Below are positions 34,440-43,176 of a stretch of DNA of 64,000 nt, one piece after another; within the stretch, counting starts at the first letter, position 1; every line of letters starts with the position of its first letter. The stretch spans positions 248,001 through 312,000 of the forward strand of contig NZ_LYXZ01000001.1 of NCBI RefSeq assembly GCF_001676615.1, written 5' to 3'. Under the pieces are notes generated by a model. The model made no database searches. It saw only the letters and a program-made list of their open reading frames with translations, and was not told the origin of the DNA. Origin of the DNA: Labrys sp. WJW (GTDB lineage Bacteria > Pseudomonadota > Alphaproteobacteria > Rhizobiales > Labraceae). The translations under genes were made by a program, and so were the position numbers.

Positions 34440-35465
34440 ATGTTGGCCATTCTTGCCGACGATTTGACAGGAGCACTGGACACCGCCGCGCCTTTCGCGG
34501 CGCGGGGCATGCATGCGCAGGTGGCATTGACGATCGATGCCATTGAGGAAGCTGTCCGGGAAGGGCCGGACGTCGTTTCGATCAATCTCGGCTCCCGCGA
34601 ACTGACCGCCGAAAGGGCACGGCGCCTGACCATCGCGGCCTTGGCCGCCTTGCCAACCGGGATCCGCCTGTTCAAGAAGGTGGATTCGCGCCTCAAGGGG
34701 CATATCGCCGCCGAGCTCGACGCCCTGCCCTTTCGCGCTGCACTGGCGGCCCCGGCGATTCCCGATTTCGGGCGGGTGGTCAAGGCCGGCCATGTGCACG
34801 GGTTCGGCGTGGACGCGCCGATCTCCCTTGCCGAGGCGCTGGGCCCGCATGCAACGCGTGCCACAATTCCGGATATTTCGGATCAGGACGAGATGCGCGC
34901 CTGGCTCGCCCGATCGGAAGAGGCTGGCGTCGATCTGCTGATCGGCGCGCGAGGCCTGGCGGAAGCGCTTGCCGAACGCCTCAGCGGACGCGCCACCGGA
35001 AGCATGGTCGAGATTGCGGATGGCCCCGCCCTTTTCGTGATTGGATCTCGCGATCCGATCACCCTCGCCCAGGTCGATGCGCTCAAGGCTTCCTTCGATC
35101 CACATTATTTGCCGGCGCTCAATGGCCGCCTGGCAGAGGCCATCGCCGATGGCAACGCCATCACCCTCGTACAGGCGGTGCCGGGCGAGGAGCCCGCGAC
35201 CTCGCAGGAGGTCTCTCATGCCCTTGCGCAGAGCGTGTTTTCGGGCCTTGCGAGGGCATCGACACTGCTGCTGTCGGGCGGAGAAACGGCACAGGCCGTG
35301 CTGGAAAAAATGGAAATCAGGCGGTTTCGGCTCCTGGGCGAATGCCTGCCGGGACTGGGCTTGGCCCACGCCCAAGGCCATTGCATCATTGCAAAATCGG
35401 GAGGGTTCGGGCAGCCGGATGCGCTGAGCAGGATCGCCGGCCAGATCCTCCGCAGGACGGGATGA
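34440..35465 (+). CDS. Four-carbon acid sugar kinase family protein (DUF1537)
   Basis: A 341-residue kinase of the OtnK/DtnK family. The N-terminal domain starts MLAILADDLTGALDTAAPFAARG (the family's ADDxTGAxD motif) and has FKKVDSRLKGHIAAELDAL; the C-terminal nucleotide-binding domain has TLLLSGGETAQAVLEKM and HCIIAKSGGFGQPDALSRIA (the GGxT and KSGGFG motifs). Members phosphorylate the 4-OH of threonate, erythronate or related acids, and their product is then oxidised and decarboxylated by PdxA2. The ATG at 34440 gives the family's usual N-terminus; a TTG at 34428 is an alternative. It is three bases upstream of a FadR-type regulator gene, and a PdxA2 gene lies nearby on the opposite strand. 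Confidence 0.88.
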   Translation: MLAILADDLTGALDTAAPFAARGMHAQVALTIDAIEEAVREGPDVVSINLGSRELTAERARRLTIAALAALPTGIRLFKKVDSRLKGHIAAELDALPFRAALAAPAIPDFGRVVKAGHVHGFGVDAPISLAEALGPHATRATIPDISDQDEMRAWLARSEEAGVDLLIGARGLAEALAERLSGRATGSMVEIADGPALFVIGSRDPITLAQVDALKASFDPHYLPALNGRLAEAIADGNAITLVQAVPGEEPATSQEVSHALAQSVFSGLARASTLLLSGGETAQAVLEKMEIRRFRLLGECLPGLGLAHAQGHCIIAKSGGFGQPDALSRIAGQILRRTG

Positions 35466-35468
35466 CAG

Positions 35469-36170
35469 ATGGGTTTGCAAAACGGAACAGCGCGCAGGAG
35501 CCTCGGCGATCTCGTCTTCGAGCGCATGCATCGTGCCATCAAGTCCGGTGCCTACAAGCCGGATGAGCGCCTGCCGACCGAGCATGACCTGGCCATCGAA
35601 TTCGAGGTCTCGCGTCCGGTCATCCGCGAGGCGCTGCGCCGGCTTCGCGAGCAGGGCTTCATCTATTCGCGGCGAGGGGCAGGCAGCTTCGTGCGCGCGC
35701 TCGGCATGCGGGAGCCGCTCGGCTTCGGACAGCTGGAAAACGTCGCCGACCTGCTGAACTGCTACGAGTTCAGGCTGACGGTAGAGCCGGCAGCGGCGGC
35801 GGCGGCGGCGGAGCGCCACGACGCCGCCAATCTGGCCGCCATTCGCCAGGCCCTGGAACTCATGCGCGATGCCACCAACCGGCAATCCCACCGGGAAGAT
35901 GCGGATTTCCAGTTCCATCTCGCCATCGCGCGAGCAGCCCAGAACAGCTATTTCTTCACCGCCATGGAAGCCCTGAAGGACCACATCGCCGTCGGCATGC
36001 GCTTTCATGGCGCTTCGGTCAAACGCGAGGCGACCGGTCTCACACGGGTGTTTGCGGAACATGAGGCCATCGCCAAGGCCATCGCCACTCGCGATGGAGT
36101 GAAGGCGAAACAGCTCATGCATGACCACCTTACCGGGTCCCGCGATCGTCTGTTCCAGGCGAGCAAGTAA
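35469..36170 (+). CDS. GntR-family regulator (FadR type)
   Basis: A 233-residue regulator with a GntR winged helix (SLGDLVFERMHRAIKSGAYK; LPTEHDLAIEFEVSRPVIRE; ALRRLREQGFIYSRRGAGSF) and an FCD C-terminal domain (FRLTVEPAAAAAAAERHDAA; DFQFHLAIARAAQNSYFFTAM; HEAIAKAIATRDGVKAKQLM followed by HDHLTGSRDR). It starts three bases after the kinase stop and so is co-expressed with it. It probably represses the kinase operon and the divergent BNR and transporter operons until a sugar-acid intermediate binds. A strong hairpin terminator follows. Confidence 0.9.
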   Translation: MGLQNGTARRSLGDLVFERMHRAIKSGAYKPDERLPTEHDLAIEFEVSRPVIREALRRLREQGFIYSRRGAGSFVRALGMREPLGFGQLENVADLLNCYEFRLTVEPAAAAAAAERHDAANLAAIRQALELMRDATNRQSHREDADFQFHLAIARAAQNSYFFTAMEALKDHIAVGMRFHGASVKREATGLTRVFAEHEAIAKAIATRDGVKAKQLMHDHLTGSRDRLFQASK

Positions 36171-36180
36171 ACCGCTCAAA

Positions 36181-36211
36181 TGCAAAACCCCGGCTCTGCC
36201 GGGGTTTTGCA
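36181..36211. terminator. Strong bidirectional hairpin terminator
   Basis: A perfect stem, TGCAAAACCCCGGC pairing with GCCGGGGTTTTGCA across a TCT loop, ends with a T-run on both strands. It lies between the convergent GntR and alcohol dehydrogenase genes and should stop transcription from either side. Confidence 0.92.
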
Positions 36212-36235
36212 ATCAGGCGCGATACAACAGCCGAC

Positions 36236-37354
36236 CTAAAGGGCCGCGCGGTAGATTCCGAGCACATCATCGACATTCATGTCGATCGGATTGTTGTCCA
36301 TCAGGCGACGATTGGCATGTGCCTCGCTCGCATAGAGCGTAAGGTCGTCCTTCTTGGCGCCATGGGCGGCAAGCGACATCTCGATGCCGAGGCCTCGGCA
36401 GAATTCATGGGCAGCCTTGACCAGTTCGGCGCTGGAAAGACCCTGTCCAAATCCCAGCGCATGCGCCACCTCGGCCGTCTTGCCCGCAACCGCCGGCTGG
36501 TTGAAGGCCAGCACGTGCGGAAAGATGATCGCATTCGCCAACCCATGCGGCAGGCCGAGCCGCGTACCGAGCGGATAGGCGATGGCGTGGCCGGCAGCGG
36601 TGTTCACCGGCCCCAGGCAGATACCGCCATAGTAGGAGCCGAGCATCAGCCCTTCGCGCGCCTCGGTATCGGTGCCGTCCCGGACGGCACGCGCGAGATA
36701 TTTGCCGACGAGCCCAAAGCCCATGCGGGCAAACCCATCGATCATCGGATGAGCGCGACGGTTGGTGAAGGCTTCGACGCAATGCGCCATGGCGTCGATG
36801 CCGGTTGCTGCCGTCACCGCCGGCGGCACGGAATAGGTCAGCTCCGGATCCAGCACGGCGAGATCGGCGATCATATGCGGGCTTTCGACCGCGATCTTGT
36901 TGCCCCTGCCGGGATCGGTGATCAGGGAACGAATGCCTGCCTCCGAGCCGGTGCCGGCCGTGGTGGCGACCTGGGCAAGGCGCGTATGACGGCCCGCAAC
37001 CCGGTTCGGCCCGGCGACGTCGGCGAGCGTCTGCGGTGAATCCCAGAGTACGGCCACGAGTTTGGCGACATCGAGAACCGAGCCGCCGCCCAGACCGACG
37101 ATCAGGTCCGGCTCGCTGCGGCGCGCAGCTTCGAGCGCTGCATCCAATGTCTTCGTATCCGGCTCACCGGGAATGGCATCGAACACGGTAACGCGGCCGG
37201 ACAGCTTCAAACGATCGGCAAAGCCCGCCGTAACAGGCGTCGCGACCACCAGGACCGACCTGGCATCGCCGGCCCAGTTACCGACCTCAGCGGCCGTACC
37301 GGCGCCCACGGCAAGGCGGCGGGGCTGATGGAGAGTGATAGGAGCGATGGTCAT
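36236..37354 (-). CDS. Iron-containing alcohol dehydrogenase
   Basis: A 372-residue group III (Fe-type) alcohol dehydrogenase. The NAD(P)-binding GGGSVLDVAKLVAVL, the TTAGTGSEAGIRSLITD segment and the metal-binding region VTAATGIDAMAHCVEAF, GHAIAYPLGTRLGLPHGLANAI are typical. It is the last gene of the BNR-pdxA2-adh operon, three bases after pdxA2. Members oxidise or reduce small alcohols, diols and aldehydes; in this context it may oxidise a sugar-derived alcohol or reduce an aldehyde formed by the pathway. The exact step is not shown by the sequence. Confidence 0.92.
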   Translation of the reverse strand: MTIAPITLHQPRRLAVGAGTAAEVGNWAGDARSVLVVATPVTAGFADRLKLSGRVTVFDAIPGEPDTKTLDAALEAARRSEPDLIVGLGGGSVLDVAKLVAVLWDSPQTLADVAGPNRVAGRHTRLAQVATTAGTGSEAGIRSLITDPGRGNKIAVESPHMIADLAVLDPELTYSVPPAVTAATGIDAMAHCVEAFTNRRAHPMIDGFARMGFGLVGKYLARAVRDGTDTEAREGLMLGSYYGGICLGPVNTAAGHAIAYPLGTRLGLPHGLANAIIFPHVLAFNQPAVAGKTAEVAHALGFGQGLSSAELVKAAHEFCRGLGIEMSLAAHGAKKDDLTLYASEAHANRRLMDNNPIDMNVDDVLGIYRAAL

Positions 37355-37357
37355 GCG

Positions 37358-38314
37358 TCATCCCCGCCTGGCCGCGCCGGACACCAGCTTGCGGGCGTAG
37401 GCAATGGCCGAAATCATGTTGCCGTGATTGGCAATGCCTTTGCCGGCAATGTCGAAGGCCGTGCCATGATCGACCGACGTGCGGTCGATCGGCAGTTCCA
37501 CCGAAACGTTCACAGCCGTGTCGAAGGCGACGAGCTTGACCGGAATGTGCCCCTGGTCGTGATACTGGGCGACGACCAGGTCGAACACGCCCGAATAGGC
37601 GCGGTGGAATACGGTGTCGGCGGAAATCGGACCATGGGCATCGATGCCTTCGTCACGCGCCGCCCTCACCGCCGGCGCGATCTGGTCGTCATCCTCTGTG
37701 CCGAACAGGCCGTTCTCCCCGCAATGAGGGTTGATGCCGGCCACCGCGATCTTGGGCGCGGCATAGCCGATGCGCCTGAGATGCGCGTCGCCGGCGCGGA
37801 TGGTTGCCAGCACGCGCTCGGTGGTCGAACGGCGGATCGCCTCCTGCAAGGAGACATGGGTCGAGACGTGAATGACCTTCAGACGCTCGGAGGCCAGCAA
37901 CATGTAGGCCGCCTTCGATCCGGTCAGGCTGCGCAGCATGCCGGTATGTCCATCATAATGATGGCCGGCGAGGTTCAGGGCCTCCTTGCTGATCGGCGCG
38001 GTGACGATGCAGCCGATCGCTCCGGCTTCGGCATCGCGCACCGCCTTCTCGATGAAGCGGAAGGCGGCGTCGCCGGCGACCGGGCTCAGTTTCCCCCAGG
38101 GTAGCGGCGCGCCCTCGACCGGCAGGTCCACGACATGGGCGGCGAGATCGACATCGAGGCCGAGGGCCGCCCGTGCGGCCTCCAGCGTGGCCAGGTTGCC
38201 GTAGATGCGGATCGTCTCGCGCTCCTGGGGCGACATGCCGGCGAGCGCGCGGATCGAAATTTCGGGGCCGACGCCGCAGGGGTCGCCCATGGTTATGCCG
38301 ATGATATTGCTCAT
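37358..38314 (-). CDS. pdxA2: PdxA-family dehydrogenase, probably 4-phospho-D-threonate/erythronate 3-dehydrogenase
   Basis: A 318-residue PdxA-type enzyme. The motifs are [36 protein letters not shown], the metal-binding HVSTHVSL and [18 protein letters not shown], and [18 protein letters not shown]. The family oxidises a 4-phosphorylated hydroxy acid at C3 and decarboxylates it. With a DUF1537 kinase nearby and no other vitamin B6 genes, the PdxA2 function (forming dihydroxyacetone phosphate from phosphothreonate or phosphoerythronate) is more likely than pyridoxine synthesis. Its ATG overlaps the BNR gene's stop (ATGA). Confidence 0.88.
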   Translation of the reverse strand: MSNIIGITMGDPCGVGPEISIRALAGMSPQERETIRIYGNLATLEAARAALGLDVDLAAHVVDLPVEGAPLPWGKLSPVAGDAAFRFIEKAVRDAEAGAIGCIVTAPISKEALNLAGHHYDGHTGMLRSLTGSKAAYMLLASERLKVIHVSTHVSLQEAIRRSTTERVLATIRAGDAHLRRIGYAAPKIAVAGINPHCGENGLFGTEDDDQIAPAVRAARDEGIDAHGPISADTVFHRAYSGVFDLVVAQYHDQGHIPVKLVAFDTAVNVSVELPIDRTSVDHGTAFDIAGKGIANHGNMISAIAYARKLVSGAARRG

Positions 38315-39507
38315 GAAGGACTCCGAACGGCAGCCTTGTCCCAGCCCGAAGCCAGCCGGACATATTTGATGGCACGCCGATGATAGGTGTAGGCCAGATG
38401 CATGGTACCGTCAGGTTCCGCCAACAGCCAGGGATAGGACATCTCCTTGTTGCGGCCGTCGGTCGAGTCGTTGGAAAGGCAGGTGCCGGGGCCATCCTCG
38501 ACGACAAGGCGAACCGGGAAGGTTTCACCGCCGTCGTCCGACAGGCACAGGCAGACCGGTGCCCGCGGCACGCCCCAGATGGGCGTGCAGCCGCCGGCCG
38601 GATCCGCATCGGGACGGTGGTCGTCCTCGCCGAGTTCGTCATAGAGCGAGGCACGCCGGTCCGTCGACTGCGCCGCGCTCACGGGATTGCAGATCATCGC
38701 TACCCTGCCATCGGCGAGACACATCGCAGCGATGGAGGAATTGTTGTTCGGCACGTCGGTCGCCTGCGGCACGGACCAGGACCTGCCTCCGTCCATGCTC
38801 CGGGTCCTGAAGACCCAATCCGCCTGGCGCCGACGGAAGAAAGCGGCAAGACGGTCCTCGCCCAGCCGGACCGGCGACATGTGCACGCAGCCGATCGACT
38901 GGTCCAGGTCTTCGAGCCGCCAGGTCCTGCCCCCGTCGAGGCTGATGCCGACGGCGGCCGTGTCATGGCTGCCGTTCCATTTCTGGCCCGGCCGCTGGAT
39001 GCAACGAAAGATGGGCAACAGCCAGGCCCCGTCATCGCGCACCGTCACCGGCGCCCGAACGAAACAGCCACGCGGCAAATCGAGATAGCCTCCCTCCCCG
39101 GCCGTCAGCGTCAGCGGCTGCGCGACATCGCGGTGGATCTCGGCCATGCGGATCCTGCATTCATCCTGGTTGCCGGAAGGCTGGGAGGTATGGAAGAGCC
39201 ACAGCTTGCCGTCCGGAGCCGTGAAGAGCACGGGATTTTGCTCCGAATGCGCAGGATCGAAACTCAGCCGTTGCGGCGGGCCCCAGCACGACGCCCCTTT
39301 CGGCAACACGCTGGCGAAGATCGAAATATCGGACTTGCCTTCCAGCGTGCCGCCGAACCAGGCGCATAGCAGGGCGCCATCGTGGAGCAGGTGCAGATAG
39401 GCCGCATGATTCTGGATCATGGGCGAAGGCAGCAAAGCCTCCTGACGCCCCGGCGATATGCTTTGGAGCCGGCCATTCATGTTCCGGGCTATTTCCTCGG
39501 GGTCCAT
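38311..39507 (-). CDS. BNR-repeat protein with sialidase fold, cytoplasmic
   Basis: A 398-residue protein of the BNR/sialidase-like (exo-alpha-sialidase) group. Three Asp-box motifs are clear: [29 protein letters not shown] and [14 protein letters not shown], and it contains [44 protein letters not shown] and [17 protein letters not shown]. No signal peptide is seen. Members act on glycosidic acidic sugars, but in catabolic operons they often have no sialidase activity and may be lyase-like or lactone-handling enzymes. The ATG at 39507 follows GGGAGAGAACGA. It heads the operon with pdxA2 and the alcohol dehydrogenase, and lies opposite the ABC transporter genes. Confidence 0.8.
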   Translation of the reverse strand: MDPEEIARNMNGRLQSISPGRQEALLPSPMIQNHAAYLHLLHDGALLCAWFGGTLEGKSDISIFASVLPKGASCWGPPQRLSFDPAHSEQNPVLFTAPDGKLWLFHTSQPSGNQDECRIRMAEIHRDVAQPLTLTAGEGGYLDLPRGCFVRAPVTVRDDGAWLLPIFRCIQRPGQKWNGSHDTAAVGISLDGGRTWRLEDLDQSIGCVHMSPVRLGEDRLAAFFRRRQADWVFRTRSMDGGRSWSVPQATDVPNNNSSIAAMCLADGRVAMICNPVSAAQSTDRRASLYDELGEDDHRPDADPAGGCTPIWGVPRAPVCLCLSDDGGETFPVRLVVEDGPGTCLSNDSTDGRNKEMSYPWLLAEPDGTMHLAYTYHRRAIKYVRLASGWDKAAVRSPS

Positions 39508-39560
39508 TCGTTCTCTCCCATATGAGGCCAGCATCGCCAAAAACATAAAGTTGTCAAGTT

Positions 39561-39577
39561 TTTGTATGTTATACAAA
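39561..39577. promoter_or_regulatory. Perfect inverted repeat TTTGTAT-GTT-ATACAAA
   Basis: TTTGTAT-GTT-ATACAAA is a perfect 7-bp inverted repeat 54 bases upstream of the BNR operon and 163 bases upstream of the divergent ABC transporter operon. It closely resembles the repeat at 34361-34379 before the kinase-regulator operon, so the FadR-type regulator at 35469 probably binds here. Confidence 0.65.
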
Positions 39578-39632
39578 TTCTTATTTTGTAGAGATTTTTC
39601 ATATAAATCGTTGATTTTAAAAACAAAAATTT

Positions 39633-39661
39633 TTGACGATACCCGCAATAGAGTTTACATT
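39633..39661 (+). promoter_or_regulatory. Sigma-70 promoter for the Dpp/Opp-type ABC operon
   Basis: TTGACG and TACATT are separated by 17 bases and lie about 80 bases upstream of the binding-protein gene, with AT-rich DNA around. This is a reasonable housekeeping promoter. The 39561-39577 operator lies 56 bases upstream of the -35, within reach of a repressor or looping. Confidence 0.5.
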
Positions 39662-39739
39662 ATGAAATAAATTGACAAATTTTCAGGAAAGGGCGATGGT
39701 TTGGGCAACCGGCGAAAGGACGTCGGAGGGAGGACTGCC

Positions 39740-41239
39740 GTGAAGAAAATGCTTGTCTTGGGGGCGCTGATGCTGGGCTCGGCCCTCTCACCCGCTTTCG
39801 CCGGATCCGGACCCATCAAGATCGTACTGGCCGAGGAGGCGGATCTGCTCGAGCCCTGCATGGCAACCCGCTCCAATATCGGGCGCGTCATCATGCAGAA
39901 CGTGAGCGAGACGCTCACCGAGCTCGACCTTCGCAACCACAAGGGCCTGATGCCGCGCCTCGCCGAAAAATGGGAGCAGAACGCCGATGGCAGCTGGCGC
40001 TTTCATCTGCGCCATGGCGTCAAATTCTCCGACGGCACGACCTTCGATGCCAAGGACGTCAAGCACAGCTTCGATCGCATCATGAGCGACAAGAACGCCT
40101 GTGAATCGCGTCGCTACTTCGGTGGCATGACGGTGACCCCCGCCATCGTCGACGACTACACCATCGACTTCAAGGCCGATCCTGCCCAGCCGATCCTGCC
40201 GCTGCTGATGTCTCTCGTCACCATCGTGCCCGAGGAGACGCCGCTCGAATTCGTGCGCGAGCCGGTCGGCACGGGTCCCTATAAATTGACCAACTGGACG
40301 CCAGGGCAGCAGATCGTCCTCACCAGCCGCGACGACTATTGGGGCACGAAACCGGAAGTGACGCAGGCGACCTATCTGTTCCGCGCCGATCCCTCCGTTC
40401 GTGCCGCCATGGTCCAGACCGGCGAAGCGGATCTGTCGCCGTCGATCTCGCAGCTCGACGCCACCAATGCGGCAACCGATTTCTCCTATCTCGACAGCGA
40501 AACGGTCTATCTGCGCATCGACCACAACATCCCGCCGCTGAACGATGTCCGCATTCGCCGCGCCCTCAATCTGGCCATCGACCGCCAGGCCTTCCTCGGC
40601 ACGCTGGTTCCCAAGGATGCCCTGCTCGCCACCGCGATCGTTCCCCCGCCGACGCTCGGCTGGAATCCGAACGTCAAGGTCTTCCCTTACGACCCCGATG
40701 GCGCCAAGAAATTGCTGGCGGAGGCCAAGGCCGATGGCGTCAACCTCGACACGCCGATCACCATCATCGCCCGCACCGCGAATTTTCCCAATGTCACCGA
40801 GATCATGGAGGCCATCCAGGCGCAATTGCAGGATGTCGGTTTCAAGGTCGACCTGAAGTTCGTCGAGGTCGCCGAGCACGAACAATATTACTCCAAGCCC
40901 TTCAAGGAAGGCCGCGGGCCCCAGATCGTCGCCGCCATGCACGACAATGCCAAAGGCGACCCTTCCTTCTCGATGTTCTTCAAATACGCGACCAACGGCA
41001 CCCAATCCGGCTTTTCCGATCCGAAGGTCGACGACATGATCAAGCAGGCTTCCGCCGCGGTCGGCGACGAGCGGGCCAAGCTATGGTCGCAGCTGTTCGC
41101 CTATCTGCATGACGACGTCGTCGCCGACGTGCTGCTGTTCCACATGGTCGGCTTTTCGCGCGTCTCCGAGCGCCTGGACTACAAGCCGACCATGGCGACA
41201 AACTCCATGCTCCAGCTCTCCGAGATCAAGATCAAGTAG
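39740..41239 (+). CDS. ABC transporter substrate-binding protein, peptide/nickel (SBP_bac_5) family
   Basis: A 499-residue periplasmic binding protein with signal peptide MKKMLVLGALMLGSALSPAFAG. The family-5 fold is shown by IVLAEEADLLEPCMATRSNI, NHKGLMPRLAEKWEQNADGSWRF, GVKFSDGTTFDAKDVKHSFDR, EPVGTGPYKLTNWTPGQQIVL, and ITIIARTANFPNVTEIMEAIQ. The family carries peptides, sugars, opines or oligosaccharides. The start is GTG 39740, with GGAGG in front; a TTG at 39701 adds a non-signal leader. It heads a complete Dpp/Opp-type operon with a DapA-family aldolase at its end. Confidence 0.9.
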   Translation: MKKMLVLGALMLGSALSPAFAGSGPIKIVLAEEADLLEPCMATRSNIGRVIMQNVSETLTELDLRNHKGLMPRLAEKWEQNADGSWRFHLRHGVKFSDGTTFDAKDVKHSFDRIMSDKNACESRRYFGGMTVTPAIVDDYTIDFKADPAQPILPLLMSLVTIVPEETPLEFVREPVGTGPYKLTNWTPGQQIVLTSRDDYWGTKPEVTQATYLFRADPSVRAAMVQTGEADLSPSISQLDATNAATDFSYLDSETVYLRIDHNIPPLNDVRIRRALNLAIDRQAFLGTLVPKDALLATAIVPPPTLGWNPNVKVFPYDPDGAKKLLAEAKADGVNLDTPITIIARTANFPNVTEIMEAIQAQLQDVGFKVDLKFVEVAEHEQYYSKPFKEGRGPQIVAAMHDNAKGDPSFSMFFKYATNGTQSGFSDPKVDDMIKQASAAVGDERAKLWSQLFAYLHDDVVADVLLFHMVGFSRVSERLDYKPTMATNSMLQLSEIKIK

Positions 41240-41284
41240 ACTTGTCCGCTCGAACGACAGGCTTGCCGGTCGCAACAGCCATCG

Positions 41285-41309
41285 AGGCGGTGGGTCATCC
41301 TCACCGCCT
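41285..41309 (+). other. Intercistronic hairpin between binding protein and permease
   Basis: AGGCGGTG and CACCGCCT pair into a perfect 8-bp stem with a nine-base loop, 45 bases after the binding-protein stop. It lacks a T-run. Such hairpins often protect the upstream message so the binding protein is made in excess over the membrane subunits. Confidence 0.6.
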
Positions 41310-41326
41310 GCCTCCTTGAGGACGCC

Positions 41327-42241
41327 ATGCTGAGCTTCATTCGAAAACGCGCCATGGCCAGTCTGATCTCTCTGGTCGGACTGATCGTCATTGTCTTCTT
41401 CCTGTCGCGTCTGACCGGCGACCCGGCCGCCCTGTTCCTTCCGGTCGAGGCCTCGGCTGAAATGAAGGAGCAGTTCCGCCAGCTGCACGGATTGAACGAT
41501 CCTCTGCTGGTCCAGTTCCTGCGCTATGTCGGGGACGTGGCGGTCGGCGATTTCGGCGAGTCCCTGCGCAAGGCCCGCCCCGCCCTCGACGTCGTGCTCG
41601 AAGCCTTCGTGTGGACCCTCTGGCTGGCTGCCATCACGATGACGCTCGTCACCAGCGCCGCCATCGTCGTGGGGTCGCTTGCCGCCTTCCGTGTCGGCGG
41701 CTTCTTCGACCGGCTCTCCTCCCTCATTTCGCTGCTCGGTGCCTCGGTGCCCGATTTCTGGATCGCGATCGTGGCGATCGTCGTGTTTTCGGTAAAGCTG
41801 TCCTGGCTGCCGACCTCGGGCACGGGTTCCCTCCTGCACTGGATCCTGCCGATCTGCGTGCTGTTCATCCGCCCCTTCGGCATCATCGTGCAAGTGGTAC
41901 GCGGATCGATGATCAGCGCCCTCTCCTCGGCCTATGTGAAGACCGCCCGCGCCAAGGGCGTCAAATCGGGGCCGATCATCTTCATCCATGCCCTGCGCAA
42001 TGCCATGCTCCCGGTCATCACCGTGATCGGCGACCAGGCCGCGAGCCTGCTCAACGGTGCCGTCATCGTCGAGACCATTTTCGGCTTCCCGGGTATCGGC
42101 AAGCTGATGATCGATTCCATTCTGCAGCGTGACTTCAACGTCGTGCTGGCGGCGATCCTCGTCACGGCTCTGGCGATCTTCCTCATGAATCTGCTGATCG
42201 ACTTTGCCTATGCGCTGCTCGATCCGCGGATCCGTCACTGA
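41327..42241 (+). CDS. ABC transporter permease (DppB/OppB type)
   Basis: A 304-residue inner-membrane permease with six helices. The N-terminus is RKRAMASLISLVGLIVIVFF, LSRLTGDPAALFLP (the DPA motif of DppB proteins) and GVKSGPIIFIHALRNAMLPV is the EAA loop that touches the ATPase; VETIFGFPGIGKLMIDSI is a late family signature. It forms half of the transmembrane path with the following permease. The ATG at 41327 is preceded by TTGAGGAC. The next gene starts 12 bases downstream. Confidence 0.92.
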   Translation: MLSFIRKRAMASLISLVGLIVIVFFLSRLTGDPAALFLPVEASAEMKEQFRQLHGLNDPLLVQFLRYVGDVAVGDFGESLRKARPALDVVLEAFVWTLWLAAITMTLVTSAAIVVGSLAAFRVGGFFDRLSSLISLLGASVPDFWIAIVAIVVFSVKLSWLPTSGTGSLLHWILPICVLFIRPFGIIVQVVRGSMISALSSAYVKTARAKGVKSGPIIFIHALRNAMLPVITVIGDQAASLLNGAVIVETIFGFPGIGKLMIDSILQRDFNVVLAAILVTALAIFLMNLLIDFAYALLDPRIRH

Positions 42242-42252
42242 GGACAGCCGCC

Positions 42253-43176
42253 ATGACCCACCCCACGGCCGATACCACGATCGCCGCCGAGCCCTCCTTC
42301 CTGACGCGCATGGCCCGCATGCTGCTGGCCGACAAATTTGCCCTTTGCGCCGCTATCGTGCTGCTCCTGTTCGTGGTCCTCGCCGTCATAGGACCGAGCT
42401 GGCTCGGCGAGCTGGCGACCAAGCAGAACCTTCGCGGGCGCAACGCGGCCCCCTTCGACTGGGAACGCGGCTGGGTATGGTGGATGGGTGCAGACGCACT
42501 CGGCCGCCCCCTGCTCGCACGCATCGTCGTCGCCACGCGCAACACGCTGTTGGTGGCCGCCGGCGCAGTCGCCCTGTCGGCCGGCGTCGGCACCCTGCTC
42601 GGGCTTGTGGCCGGCTTTTCTTCCCCGCGCGTCAACCAGGTGATCATGCGGCTCGCGGACGTCATCATGTCCTTCCCGTCGCTGCTGATCGCCGTGATCG
42701 TGCTCTATATCCTGGGGCCATCGATCCTGAACCTGATGCTGGTGCTGGCAATCACACGCATCCCGGTCTACCTCAGAACCACGAGGGCCGAGGTGCTCGA
42801 GATCCGCGAACGCATGTTCGTACAGGCTGCCAGGGTGATGGGAGCGTCCAGGACGCGCATCCTCTTCCGACATATCCTGCCCGTCGTCCTGCCGACGCTG
42901 ACCACGCTCGCCACGCTGGACTTTGCCTATGTCATGCTGGCCGAGAGTGCCTTGTCTTTCCTCGGCATCGGCATTCAGCCGCCCGAGATCACCTGGGGCC
43001 TGATGATCTCGCAGGGCCGGCAATATCTCACCAATGCCTGGTGGCTGTCCTTCTGGCCCGGTCTTGCGATCATAGTGACGACCCTGTCGCTGAACCTTTT
43101 GTCGAACTGGCTGCGCATCGCGCTCGATCCGACGCAACGCTGGCGCCTGGAAATGAAGGCACCCAAGCATGGCTGA
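42253..43176 (+). CDS. ABC transporter permease (DppC/OppC type)
   Basis: A 307-residue permease: N-terminal helix after FLTRMARMLLADKFALCAAI, the family's WWMGADALGRPLLARIVVATR, helices through AAGAVALSAGVGTLLGLVAGF, VIMSFPSLLIAVIVLYILGP, the EAA loop ARVMGASRTRILFRHILPVV, and AESALSFLGIGIQPPEITWG. It pairs with the DppB-type permease. The gene overlaps the ATPase start by eight bases. Confidence 0.92.
   Translation: MTHPTADTTIAAEPSFLTRMARMLLADKFALCAAIVLLLFVVLAVIGPSWLGELATKQNLRGRNAAPFDWERGWVWWMGADALGRPLLARIVVATRNTLLVAAGAVALSAGVGTLLGLVAGFSSPRVNQVIMRLADVIMSFPSLLIAVIVLYILGPSILNLMLVLAITRIPVYLRTTRAEVLEIRERMFVQAARVMGASRTRILFRHILPVVLPTLTTLATLDFAYVMLAESALSFLGIGIQPPEITWGLMISQGRQYLTNAWWLSFWPGLAIIVTTLSLNLLSNWLRIALDPTQRWRLEMKAPKHG

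Noticed and set aside
37358-38314. PdxA as a pyridoxine-synthesis enzyme
   Set aside because: No other vitamin B6 gene is present, while a DUF1537 kinase and a FadR-type regulator are; the PdxA2 catabolic role fits better.
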